64,000 nt of DNA from Gammaproteobacteria bacterium (GTDB lineage: Bacteria; Pseudomonadota; Gammaproteobacteria; Francisellales; CACEW01), in NCBI GenBank assembly GCA_030652335.1, contig JAUSAW010000013.1, positions 124,001 through 188,000 on the forward strand, written 5' to 3'. The position numbers and the translations under genes are program-made. The stretch's first letter is position 1; each line of letters opens with the position of its first letter. Shown here in pieces: positions 37,237-45,231 of this stretch. Below the pieces are notes generated by a model. It had not been told where the DNA came from. It was given only the letters and a program-made list of their open reading frames with translations, and searched no databases.

Positions 37237-39063
37237 TTACTTTATAGCCTCTGATTTTGGGTGCAGGCCTATAATCATATTTCCTTTCAATTCATCTCGT
37301 GGTAACAATGGGGACAAGTCCTCCATAGGCGGCGAAATAATTGAGCCATCAGGCTGCAAGGCCAAGGATAATTTAGGCAGAAAAAATTGTTCCGGGTCCA
37401 TAAATACTTCACAGATTACGGACCCTATTTCATTCTGGACCTTTGGCATATTCTCATCAAACTCTTCCCAGTTCCTAATCGTGTAGCTAGGAATACCAAA
37501 AGCTTTAGCCACTGCGGAATAATCGGGGCAAGATACGCCGGATTTTTTATCTGTCCCGCTGTATCGTCCGGTAAACAAGGCTTTTTGAGTATGCTTAATC
37601 ATTAAATAACCGTCATTATTAAAAATAATAATTTTAATGGGCAACTGGTGATGAACGATGGTTTGCAACTCCTGCAAATTCATCATCATTCCACCATCGC
37701 AATTAAGGCATAGCACTTCAGCTTTATCTCGACCGAAGGATGCTCCTATACTTGCCGGCAAACCATAACCCATTTCACCCAAACCTAGCGAGGTCATCAA
37801 TCGCTGGCCGTCTTTTATTTTTAAGGCCTGATGCGCGCATAACAAGGCGGTACCCATATCGGTAGTAATAATTTGTTTAGGGTGCAGCAAGGCATTGAGT
37901 CGATCCATAAATCGGTAAATATTCATAAAGCCATTTTTATCCGCATGCTCAGGCCCGATAAAAGGATAGCGCTCGCGATAATCATTACATCGAGAAATCC
38001 AGTCTTTTCGTTCAAAGCCTTCGCCTGCTTTTTCAAGCAAACCGCGCATAAATTCGCCTGCATCCATGCAAATAGGATAATTAAATCGTTGCGGATATTT
38101 GCTTAATTCTTGGGCGTCGATATCGACCACCGCTATTTCAGCTGCTCGAGTAAGCTCAGTAATATCATAGCCAACTTGTGGTATGGCTAATCGCGTGCCA
38201 ATCGTTACTAAGAAGTCACAATTTTGCAATACAAAGTTAGCAGCCCGTTGACCATATATCCCTGCCCTACCATAGACTAGGGGATGATTGGAATCGATTA
38301 AATCGATGCCGGTCCATGTTACCAAGACCGGGCATTTTAGCGTTTCAACCAAAGTTTTAACCAACGCTTCAGCACCAGCCAATCGAATGCCGTTCCCTAA
38401 CCAAATTACGGGCCTTGAAGCCTGTTTTAATTTTTCAACTATCGTATCTAGGGCGAGTTTTGGATCAGTAATAAGCTTGGCATGAGCCGAAGAATGCATT
38501 TCATGGGGGATAGCTCTTGGGGTTTTTAAGCGAAGAGTATCTACTGGCGCCGCCTGTATATTCATAGGAATATCTAGCCAGCAAGGCCCGAATCGCCCTG
38601 ATGAAGCAATTCCATAGGCTTTTTCAAGCTCAGACTCTACTTGCAGAGGGTCCATCACTCTTGTGGCATACTTAGTCACTTTCTCGACCATAGCGCTACT
38701 ATCGTAACCTTGAATACCCCAGATCCGTAAGAGATTTTCTTGAGTGGTAAATTTTGAATTTTCATTGCCCGAAATAATTAATACCGGCATAGAGTCCATC
38801 CATGCGCTAACGACTCCTGTAACAGCATTTGTTGAGCCGGCACCTGTAGTAACTAAAGCTACGCTAACAACACCAGAAATCCGGTAATAGGTAATAGCGG
38901 CCATCACCGCTGCTTGTTCATGGTGAACGCAGACGATTTCAGTATAATCTAAACGATTAATAGCATCGAAAATATGGGCATTGCCTGAGCCTATAATTCC
39001 AAAAACATGCTTAATCTGTTTCTCTTTTAAAAATAGCGCTATTTCATCAGCCGCTTTAATCAT
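37237..39063 (-). CDS. Thiamine-diphosphate enzyme of the acetolactate-synthase superfamily (YerE-like role proposed)
   Basis: 608 residues in the three-domain layout of acetolactate-synthase-like enzymes. VCVHHEQAAVMA contains the catalytic Glu (Glu49). The middle domain has RPVIWLGNGIRLAGAEAL. The C-terminal cofactor domain has LNCDGGMMMNLQELQT (about residues 450-465) with CDGG in place of the usual GDG, then IIIFNNDGY. YerE of yersiniose synthesis is an enzyme of this kind that adds an acetyl unit from pyruvate to a CDP-4-keto sugar. Here the gene shares an operon with CDP-sugar and aldolase genes. The ATG at 39063 overlaps the upstream stop (ATGA). The acyl donor is discussed in the findings. 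Confidence 0.78.
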   Translation of the reverse strand: MIKAADEIALFLKEKQIKHVFGIIGSGNAHIFDAINRLDYTEIVCVHHEQAAVMAAITYYRISGVVSVALVTTGAGSTNAVTGVVSAWMDSMPVLIISGNENSKFTTQENLLRIWGIQGYDSSAMVEKVTKYATRVMDPLQVESELEKAYGIASSGRFGPCWLDIPMNIQAAPVDTLRLKTPRAIPHEMHSSAHAKLITDPKLALDTIVEKLKQASRPVIWLGNGIRLAGAEALVKTLVETLKCPVLVTWTGIDLIDSNHPLVYGRAGIYGQRAANFVLQNCDFLVTIGTRLAIPQVGYDITELTRAAEIAVVDIDAQELSKYPQRFNYPICMDAGEFMRGLLEKAGEGFERKDWISRCNDYRERYPFIGPEHADKNGFMNIYRFMDRLNALLHPKQIITTDMGTALLCAHQALKIKDGQRLMTSLGLGEMGYGLPASIGASFGRDKAEVLCLNCDGGMMMNLQELQTIVHHQLPIKIIIFNNDGYLMIKHTQKALFTGRYSGTDKKSGVSCPDYSAVAKAFGIPSYTIRNWEEFDENMPKVQNEIGSVICEVFMDPEQFFLPKLSLALQPDGSIISPPMEDLSPLLPRDELKGNMIIGLHPKSEAIK

Positions 39064-40127
39064 AGTTTGCATAAATGGTTCCACTCTAGAGTTTTACTTA
39101 TCGCTGCTTTTAAGTCCACGGTAACTTTAAGCTTTAAATCGATTTTAGCCCGCTCGATGGCAGGGACTAAACGCGAGGCTTGAGGCGCCATAGTCGTTCT
39201 ATCGGCGAAACTTACCTTTCCTTCGCTTTGTGCTTCTACTGCAATTAGATTAGCTAAGTCTATCAGATCGATTTCCTGGTCACTACCTAGATTATAGGTT
39301 TCACCACTTGCAGCGTTCGCCAGCATGTTAAGCACCCAGTAAGCCACATCACTGCCATATAGGTAGCTACGAATCGTTTTGCCATCTCCTAGCACATTAA
39401 CTGGCTTATCTTGTAGCGCATCATGCATAAAATTGTTAATAGCCCAGGGACGCTCCAAGCTCTGAAAGGGGCCGACAAAAGCAAAGGGTCTGGCTATAAC
39501 GATAGGTAGGCGGTATTGGGAGCGAAAGATGGTGCAAAGAAGTTCTGCATAGCGTTTAGCTTCGGCATAGGTTGATGTGATTAAAGTAGGTTTTGGGGCC
39601 GAACCCAAAAAATCTTCAGCAATATTGCTAAGACTTAAGGCTTGATGTCCATAAATGGATGCTGAGCTTAAATACAGTATATTTTCAAGCTTTGGACAAT
39701 AACGGGCCACCGATAATAAATTTTTTGTGCCATCTGCAATGATAGAAGCGGTATCTAAAGGGTTAGATATATGGCTTCTGCTATCGGGTGAACAGGCTAA
39801 ATGCAGCACATAATTAACGTCATTAGGCAGTTCAAAAACATTCCTAACATCTTTACTAATCAGTTCTATTTCTTTAGCTGCTTGCAAATGCGGAGCCATT
39901 TGTTGAAAAGCATCTGAATGGCGAGACAATATATATAACTTAGTATTGAAGCTATGATGCTGATTAAGATAGTCGACCAAGGTCGCTACCCAGGTGCCAA
40001 CAAATCCTGTACCACCCGCAATATAAATCGTTTTATTTTTTAATTTAGCGAGCGATTCGATGGAATTCTTTGCTAAAACATCGGCACAATCTCGGAGCAA
40101 GAATTCAAGCTGTTGCTGCTTAGACAT
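39060..40127 (-). CDS. NAD-dependent sugar epimerase/dehydratase
   Basis: 355-residue extended short-chain dehydrogenase. Signatures: TIYIAGGTGFVGTWVATLVD, VLHLACSPDSRSHISNPLDT, LYLSSASIYGHQALSL and STYAEAKRYAELLC (Tyr and Lys catalytic pair), then VIARPFAFVGPFQSLERPW. It lies between the aldolase and the TPP enzyme and is coupled to the latter by ATGA. The paralogue at 36182-37234 is on the other side of the TPP gene. One of the two probably reduces the new keto branch; this is inference. Confidence 0.75.
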   Translation of the reverse strand: MSKQQQLEFLLRDCADVLAKNSIESLAKLKNKTIYIAGGTGFVGTWVATLVDYLNQHHSFNTKLYILSRHSDAFQQMAPHLQAAKEIELISKDVRNVFELPNDVNYVLHLACSPDSRSHISNPLDTASIIADGTKNLLSVARYCPKLENILYLSSASIYGHQALSLSNIAEDFLGSAPKPTLITSTYAEAKRYAELLCTIFRSQYRLPIVIARPFAFVGPFQSLERPWAINNFMHDALQDKPVNVLGDGKTIRSYLYGSDVAYWVLNMLANAASGETYNLGSDQEIDLIDLANLIAVEAQSEGKVSFADRTTMAPQASRLVPAIERAKIDLKLKVTVDLKAAISKTLEWNHLCKL

Positions 40128-40130
40128 AGC

Positions 40131-41147
40131 TTAATCCTTCCGATTTTTTCTTTTTGATAGGTCATTAGCAACCTCCAAAATCATATCTTCTTGGCCGGCA
40201 ATAATTTTACGTGCGCCCAGCTCAAAAAATAGATCCCTAGGATCAACATTAAACTCTTTGGATATACGCATAACAGGCTTAATAAACCCAGAAAACACCC
40301 CAGACAAACCACTTACTATGCTTACCGAACTAATAGTAGGCACCTTAGGGATTAATTTTTCTTCTGCAAAATCGGCTAAATCTAGAAGCTTATAAAGATC
40401 GACCCCGGTTTCATAGCCCATACGATGCAGGACGGCAACCAACACTTCAAGTTGTGCATTCCCAGCCCCAGCCCCAAAGCCTCTGGCAGATCCATCTAAA
40501 ACATTGGCCCCTGCCACAACAGCCGCTATAGAATTTGCTATAGCCATACCTAAATTATTGTGCGCATGGAAACCCACTGGAATGGATACCATTTCTTTCA
40601 TTTTAATTACGCGCTCGCTGACATCTGCCGGCAAAAAATGCCCGGAAGAATCCATAAAAACAATTACTTCAGCTCCATAGGATTCCATTTTGGCTGCTTC
40701 TTCCGCCAATAGATGTGGTGAGAGCATATGAGACATCATTAACACCCCATACACTGCTTTACCTGCATCACGAGCAAATTTAATATGGCGCTCCGTGATA
40801 TCTGCCTCTGAACAATGAGAGGCTATACGCACTACATCAACCCCTGCTGCAATCGCTGGCTTTAAGTCTTTTTCGATGGTGGCAAATCCAGGAATAACAT
40901 GCACGCCAAGCTTAGCCTTTGTTAAATTAGCTCGAGCTACTGCCAGCATTTCGCTGTCGCTAATAAGGGATTCGCCGAGTTGCAATGAAGAAGCGCCTAG
41001 GCCATTACCATGCCCCACTTCAACTATAGGAACACCAGCCTCATCTGCAAGTTTGCAATATTCGGCAATTTGATCTGCCGTAATTTTATGGCCTACTGCG
41101 TGGCTACCATCACGAAGCGTAGGATCACTAATGAGTATAAATGACAT
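40131..41147 (-). CDS. dmpG: 4-hydroxy-2-oxovalerate aldolase family protein
   Basis: DmpG/MhpE-type class II aldolase interconverting 4-hydroxy-2-oxopentanoate with pyruvate and acetaldehyde. DPTLRDGSHAVGH (residues 8-20) holds the metal-binding Asp, the catalytic Arg and His. VGFHAHNNLGMAIANS supplies the His-x-His metal ligands, and GAGAGNAQLEVLVAVLHRMG and GQEDMILEVANDL are family blocks. The family tyrosines in the C-terminal GYAGVYSSF region read GLSGVFSGF here, which may alter stereocontrol. Its dehydrogenase partner is the adjacent upstream gene (10-base gap). No catechol meta-cleavage genes are near, so a biosynthetic role in the sugar operon is likely. Confidence 0.87.
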   Translation of the reverse strand: MSFILISDPTLRDGSHAVGHKITADQIAEYCKLADEAGVPIVEVGHGNGLGASSLQLGESLISDSEMLAVARANLTKAKLGVHVIPGFATIEKDLKPAIAAGVDVVRIASHCSEADITERHIKFARDAGKAVYGVLMMSHMLSPHLLAEEAAKMESYGAEVIVFMDSSGHFLPADVSERVIKMKEMVSIPVGFHAHNNLGMAIANSIAAVVAGANVLDGSARGFGAGAGNAQLEVLVAVLHRMGYETGVDLYKLLDLADFAEEKLIPKVPTISSVSIVSGLSGVFSGFIKPVMRISKEFNVDPRDLFFELGARKIIAGQEDMILEVANDLSKRKNRKD

Positions 41148-41157
41148 GTGAAATTCC

Positions 41158-42036
41158 TTATGCGCTAATATTAGCTCTTTTTATGGCGTAGCTTTCCGCA
41201 ACGGCAATCGCGGCACAATTGATAATATCGAGATTACCAGCATATTCCGGCAAATAATCGCCTAGACCCTTTACTCGCAACATGACAACGATTCTACCAT
41301 TTTCGAGCATGGGATTTAAAATAATTTCATAGCCCGGCACATAGCGCTTAATTCTCTCAACCATTTCAGCCACTTTCTTTTGCAATTCTGGCAAATTGGG
41401 ATGCTTAACTTTGGCAAAAATGGTGGTTTGCATATTAATACATGGCAGGGCCGGGTTTAGATTTAAAATAGTCTTAGTTTTTAATGCGCCGGAAAAACGC
41501 TTTAGACCAAACTCTGTGGTATTTATATACTCGTCTAAATTAAGCCTGGTCGCAGGGCCGGCTCCTCTAGACGCTATGCTGGACACCACCTCAATATATT
41601 CTACTTCCTGATTAACTTGGCCTATGGCATAAGCGATGGGAATAGAGGCTTGTCCACCGCAGGTAATCATATTGACATTAGGTTTCGTTAAACATTCTTC
41701 TAGATTGACGGCTGGGACACAAATTTCGCCCACACAAGCTGGCGTTAAATCGATAACAAACTTGCCTAAATCTTTTAAAATAGGTGCGTGAATAAAATGA
41801 TCTTTTGCTGAAGTAGCATCAAAGACAATATCGCAGCATTGAGGGTTCTTTATAATATAGTCGATGCTTTCGGTCGAAGTTGCCACCCCAAGTGAGGCCG
41901 CTTTTTGCAAGCCATTGGAACTATGGCTGCGGCCGATTAACACCTGGCAGTCAAGATGAGGGGATCGCAGGGACTTAATTAATAAGTCCGTTCCGATATT
42001 TCCGCTTCCTAAGATGGCTACTTTTAGTTTATTCAT
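41158..42036 (-). CDS. dmpF: Acetaldehyde dehydrogenase (acylating) family protein
   Basis: DmpF/MhpF-type enzyme, acetaldehyde + CoA + NAD+ = acetyl-CoA + NADH, in a channelling complex with DmpG. It has KVAILGSGNIGTDLLIKSLR at the N-terminus, MITCGGQASIPIAYAIGQV with the catalytic Cys126, and SSIASRGAGPATRLNLDEYI. AGNLDIINCAAIAVAESYA ends the protein. The start at 42036 (MNKLKVAI) is preferred to an upstream frame inside the preceding gene. In the reductive direction it could supply acetaldehyde from acetyl-CoA for the aldolase. Confidence 0.87.
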   Translation of the reverse strand: MNKLKVAILGSGNIGTDLLIKSLRSPHLDCQVLIGRSHSSNGLQKAASLGVATSTESIDYIIKNPQCCDIVFDATSAKDHFIHAPILKDLGKFVIDLTPACVGEICVPAVNLEECLTKPNVNMITCGGQASIPIAYAIGQVNQEVEYIEVVSSIASRGAGPATRLNLDEYINTTEFGLKRFSGALKTKTILNLNPALPCINMQTTIFAKVKHPNLPELQKKVAEMVERIKRYVPGYEIILNPMLENGRIVVMLRVKGLGDYLPEYAGNLDIINCAAIAVAESYAIKRANISA

Positions 42037-42040
42037 GCTA

Positions 42041-43246
42041 TTAAAAACTATTAGCAAAAACTTTAAAAGAGCTATGGATATGGGCTAATAATTCGTCGGT
42101 TAAGCCATGATGGCAAGCCATTAAGATACCACCACACATAACCTGGTCGGCATTGGCATAGCCACTAGGATCTGCTATGTGCTTAACCCCTTTCATCATC
42201 GGCTGCCTTAAAATATTACCGGTAAAAACTGTGCGAGTTTGGATATTGCGATTTTCTAAGAAAATCTGCATTTGAGTGCGAGTAAACGGTGCAGTGCTTT
42301 TAATCGTTAAAGGGAAAGCCAACCAGCCTGTATGGGAGTTAGGTAATTGTTTAGGCAAGATAAACCAGTCTTGGTACTGAGAGAAAAACTCCATTTGCGC
42401 CTTAAAAAATTTCTCACGAGTAGCAATATTTTGCTGGAGTTTGCTTAGCTGCACCAAACCAAAGGCTGCACCCATCTCTGACGGCTCTAGATTATAACCC
42501 ATGGCTTCGAATACGAATTTAGCATCATAATCGATGCCATCCACCTTAACGTTAAAGCGGTTTTCGATGGCTTCCGATTCAACAAATAATGAGGAGCTTC
42601 TGCCCCAACTACGCAATAATTTAGCTCTTTCAGCCAATTTAGGATCATTAACACAAAGCATACCGCCGTTGCCGCCACAGTTAATAACATGCGAGCCATA
42701 GAAACTGGTGACGCTAATCTCGGTAAAGCGCCCTGCCGATTCGCCATCGATGGTGGCGCCTAAGGTATCGCAGGAATCCTCTATTAAGAAAATTTTATAT
42801 TTATCCGCTAATTCGCGGATTTTTTTCCAATTGGGTAAGTTACCTAATAAATTAGGAATCATCATCAATTTTGTTTTATCAGTAATCATGGCCTCTATTT
42901 TATTGGCATCGATATTATAAGTGCCAGGTTCAACATCGATAAAAACCGGGACCAAGCCATGACGAACCAAAGGTGCTACCGTGGTTGAAAAGGTGAGTGC
43001 CGGGGTAATTACTTCAGAACCCACCGGAAGTTTTAAAATTTCGATCGCTAATTCAAGAGCCGATGATCCGGAGTTCACCATAATGCCGAATTCTTTACCG
43101 TATTCGGCCGCTACTTTTTCTTCCATTTCACGAACATGCTTGCCCATTTGGGTGGACGTTCTAAGGACATGAACGACCGCTGCAATCTCTTCTTCGCCAT
43201 GAACGGTTCTGCCATATGGAACATGGATAAAATCTTCTTTACTCAT
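42041..43246 (-). CDS. rfbH: CDP-4-keto-6-deoxyhexose 3-dehydrase-like protein (RfbH/ColD type, PLP lysine replaced by His)
   Basis: A 401-residue PMP-dependent dehydrase of the DegT family that removes the C3 hydroxyl of the 4-keto sugar. In SFYGSHVINCGGNGG, His186 stands where the aminotransferases have the Schiff-base Lys; the FdtB-like protein in this window reads [15 protein letters not shown] there. His at this position marks the 3-dehydrases E1 (RfbH) and ColD. The [2Fe-2S] cysteines of E1, which I know in a WGRDCYCAPGC-like loop, are missing: the loop reads WGRSSSLFVESEAIENRF (214-231). It may therefore work as ColD does, without an iron-sulphur cluster or E3 reductase. The 3' gene is dmpF, the 5' gene rfbG (8-base overlap). 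Confidence 0.75.
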   Translation of the reverse strand: MSKEDFIHVPYGRTVHGEEEIAAVVHVLRTSTQMGKHVREMEEKVAAEYGKEFGIMVNSGSSALELAIEILKLPVGSEVITPALTFSTTVAPLVRHGLVPVFIDVEPGTYNIDANKIEAMITDKTKLMMIPNLLGNLPNWKKIRELADKYKIFLIEDSCDTLGATIDGESAGRFTEISVTSFYGSHVINCGGNGGMLCVNDPKLAERAKLLRSWGRSSSLFVESEAIENRFNVKVDGIDYDAKFVFEAMGYNLEPSEMGAAFGLVQLSKLQQNIATREKFFKAQMEFFSQYQDWFILPKQLPNSHTGWLAFPLTIKSTAPFTRTQMQIFLENRNIQTRTVFTGNILRQPMMKGVKHIADPSGYANADQVMCGGILMACHHGLTDELLAHIHSSFKVFANSF

Positions 43247-44318
43247 TACTATTCTCCATTAATTCAAATTCGTTTAGCTGCTGCAAAGAGAAGGCCTTCA
43301 TATCTGCCCCTGTTTGCCAATTTTTATACCAGTCTGCAGTATATTGTATGGCTTGCCTAATAGTAGATCGAGGCTGCCAGTTTAACCGTGATTTAGCCTT
43401 ACTGATATCTAATTTTAAAAACCCTGCCTCGTGCAGCACTGAGGTTTGCTGAGCTAAGATAGCTTCGCTTTGCCCCCATTCTCTAGCAAAAGCTTTGGCT
43501 AGATCGCCAACGCTAATGCAATCTGCCTCGAGTGGACCAAAATTAAAGGCTTCCGAAAGATTCTCGGGCTGTTGCCAAAGCTGCTCTACCAATTGCATAT
43601 ATCCACTTAATGGCTCAAATACATGCTGCCATGGTCGGATAGAGTGAGGATAGCGCAGAGTAATAGGTTTACCTTGAATCAAACTGTTCACTAAATCAGG
43701 GACTAATCGATCTTGCGACCAATCGCCCCCACCAATAACATTACCGGCCCTGGCTGAGGCAATGCCTTTGCCATGATTTGCATAATCTTTAGGATTAAAA
43801 AATGAATTTCTATAAGCGCTGGTAACCAGCTCAGAACACGCCTTACTATTACTATAGGGGTCGTAGCCGCCGAGTGGTTCATTTTCGCTATAGCCCAAGG
43901 ACCTTTCTTTATTTTCATAACATTTATCGGTGGTAATATTAAGGAGAATTTTTGCATCTGAATGGCGGAAAATCTCTAAAATATTAACCGTACCCATAAC
44001 ATTAGTTGCATAGGTTTCAACCGGATGTTCATAGGAATAACGTACTAATGGCTGAGCGGCCATATGAATAATAATATCAGGCTTAAAGTCTAAAACTGTT
44101 TTATTAAGATGCTCATAATCGACAATATTACCAATATGACTTTCTATCTGCTTTTCTAGGCCTAGTATGGTATATAAATTAGATTCAGTATTAGGAGCCA
44201 AGGCATAGCCACAGACTTGCGCACCTAAGGTGTGCAACCATAGAGCCATCCAGGAACCTTTAAAACCAGTATGCCCGGTTAATAAAACTCGTTTTCCTAA
44301 CCAGAAAGAGTGCTTCAT
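43239..44318 (-). CDS. rfbG: CDP-glucose 4,6-dehydratase
   Basis: Forms CDP-4-keto-6-deoxy-D-glucose. VLLTGHTGFKGSWMALWLHT is the distinctive N-terminus of RfbG (GHTGFKG). IIHMAAQPLVRYSYEHPVET, ITTDKCYENKERSLGYSENE and YDPYSNSKACSELV (Tyr and Lys) follow, and RPWQHVFEPLSGYMQL is also diagnostic. The length (about 359 residues) matches. The ATG at 44318 has AAGGA seven bases upstream; a TTG one codon earlier is less likely. It lies ten bases downstream of rfbF. Confidence 0.94.
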   Translation of the reverse strand: MKHSFWLGKRVLLTGHTGFKGSWMALWLHTLGAQVCGYALAPNTESNLYTILGLEKQIESHIGNIVDYEHLNKTVLDFKPDIIIHMAAQPLVRYSYEHPVETYATNVMGTVNILEIFRHSDAKILLNITTDKCYENKERSLGYSENEPLGGYDPYSNSKACSELVTSAYRNSFFNPKDYANHGKGIASARAGNVIGGGDWSQDRLVPDLVNSLIQGKPITLRYPHSIRPWQHVFEPLSGYMQLVEQLWQQPENLSEAFNFGPLEADCISVGDLAKAFAREWGQSEAILAQQTSVLHEAGFLKLDISKAKSRLNWQPRSTIRQAIQYTADWYKNWQTGADMKAFSLQQLNEFELMENSNE

Positions 44319-44328
44319 CAATGCGTCC

Positions 44329-45096
44329 TTACCACAGTTTCCAGGGCGCCTTCCCTGATTGCCACAATTCTTCTAAATGATGCTTTTCACGCAAGGTATC
44401 CATAGGCTGCCAAAAGCCATTATGGAAATACACGCTCATTTGGCCATCGAGCGCCAAATTATGCATAGGCTCCTGCTCCCAAAGCGTTGTATCATCATTT
44501 ATATAATCCATGGCCTTTGGAGAAAGCACAAAATAGCCCCCATTAATCCACGCCCCATCTCCACGAGGTTTTTCTTTAAAAGACAGAACCTTATTATCAG
44601 TATGCTCTATAGCACCAAATCGACCTGGAGGTTGAGTTGCTGTGACAGTAGCAATCCGCCCTTCTTTTTGATGTAATTTTATAAGTGCATCTATATCGAC
44701 ATCTGCCACCCCATCGCCATAGGTCATGCAAAAATCTTCGTCATCCAGAAAGCGCGCCACTCTCTTCAAGCGACCGCCTGTCATGGTTTCATCACCGGTA
44801 TCCACTAAAGTCACTCGCCACGGTTCAGAGGTATTCTGGTGAATTTCCATTTTATTATTCTTCATGTCAAAGCTGACATCAGACATATGTAAGAAATAAT
44901 TGGCAAAATATTCTTTAATTATATAGCCCTTATAACCAAGGCAAATAATAAAATCATTGATCCCATAATGAGAATAGGTTTTCATAATATGCCAAAGAAT
45001 AGGCTTCCCACCAATTTCAACCATAGGCTTAGGCTTTATGGTCGTTTCTTCACTTAAACGAGTACCAAGCCCACCAGCAAGAATCACTGCTTTCAT
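44329..45096 (-). CDS. rfbF: Glucose-1-phosphate cytidylyltransferase
   Basis: First enzyme of CDP-sugar synthesis, making CDP-glucose from CTP and glucose-1-phosphate. The N-terminal [40 protein letters not shown] and [16 protein letters not shown], then [12 protein letters not shown], are the RfbF signature. The length of 255 residues matches (usually about 257). It is the first gene of the CDP-sugar operon running down to 34.8 kb. Confidence 0.95.
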   Translation of the reverse strand: MKAVILAGGLGTRLSEETTIKPKPMVEIGGKPILWHIMKTYSHYGINDFIICLGYKGYIIKEYFANYFLHMSDVSFDMKNNKMEIHQNTSEPWRVTLVDTGDETMTGGRLKRVARFLDDEDFCMTYGDGVADVDIDALIKLHQKEGRIATVTATQPPGRFGAIEHTDNKVLSFKEKPRGDGAWINGGYFVLSPKAMDYINDDTTLWEQEPMHNLALDGQMSVYFHNGFWQPMDTLREKHHLEELWQSGKAPWKLW

Positions 45097-45124
45097 TTAA
45101 TTACCTTATTGTAAAATGTTAACT

Positions 45125-45153
45125 ATTCTAGTTTTTTATAACCGGAAGTGCAA
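45125..45153 (-). promoter_or_regulatory. Candidate promoter for the CDP-sugar operon
   Basis: On the minus strand TTGCAC (45153-45148), a 17-base spacer and TAGAAT (45130-45125), about 30 bases before the rfbF ATG at 45096. Confidence 0.4.
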
Positions 45154-45231
45154 TTTTTAGAGGATATTTATATTACGGCAATGATTTATGGTAAAATTTT
45201 GCAAATTCTGAAAATAGGCCAATTGGCATCT

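Noticed and set aside
45148..45231. An N-terminal extension of dusA starting at GTG 45148 or ATG 45181.
   Set aside because: The family starts right before SVAPMMDxTD, and the extension overlaps the candidate rfbF promoter and adds residues with no counterpart.
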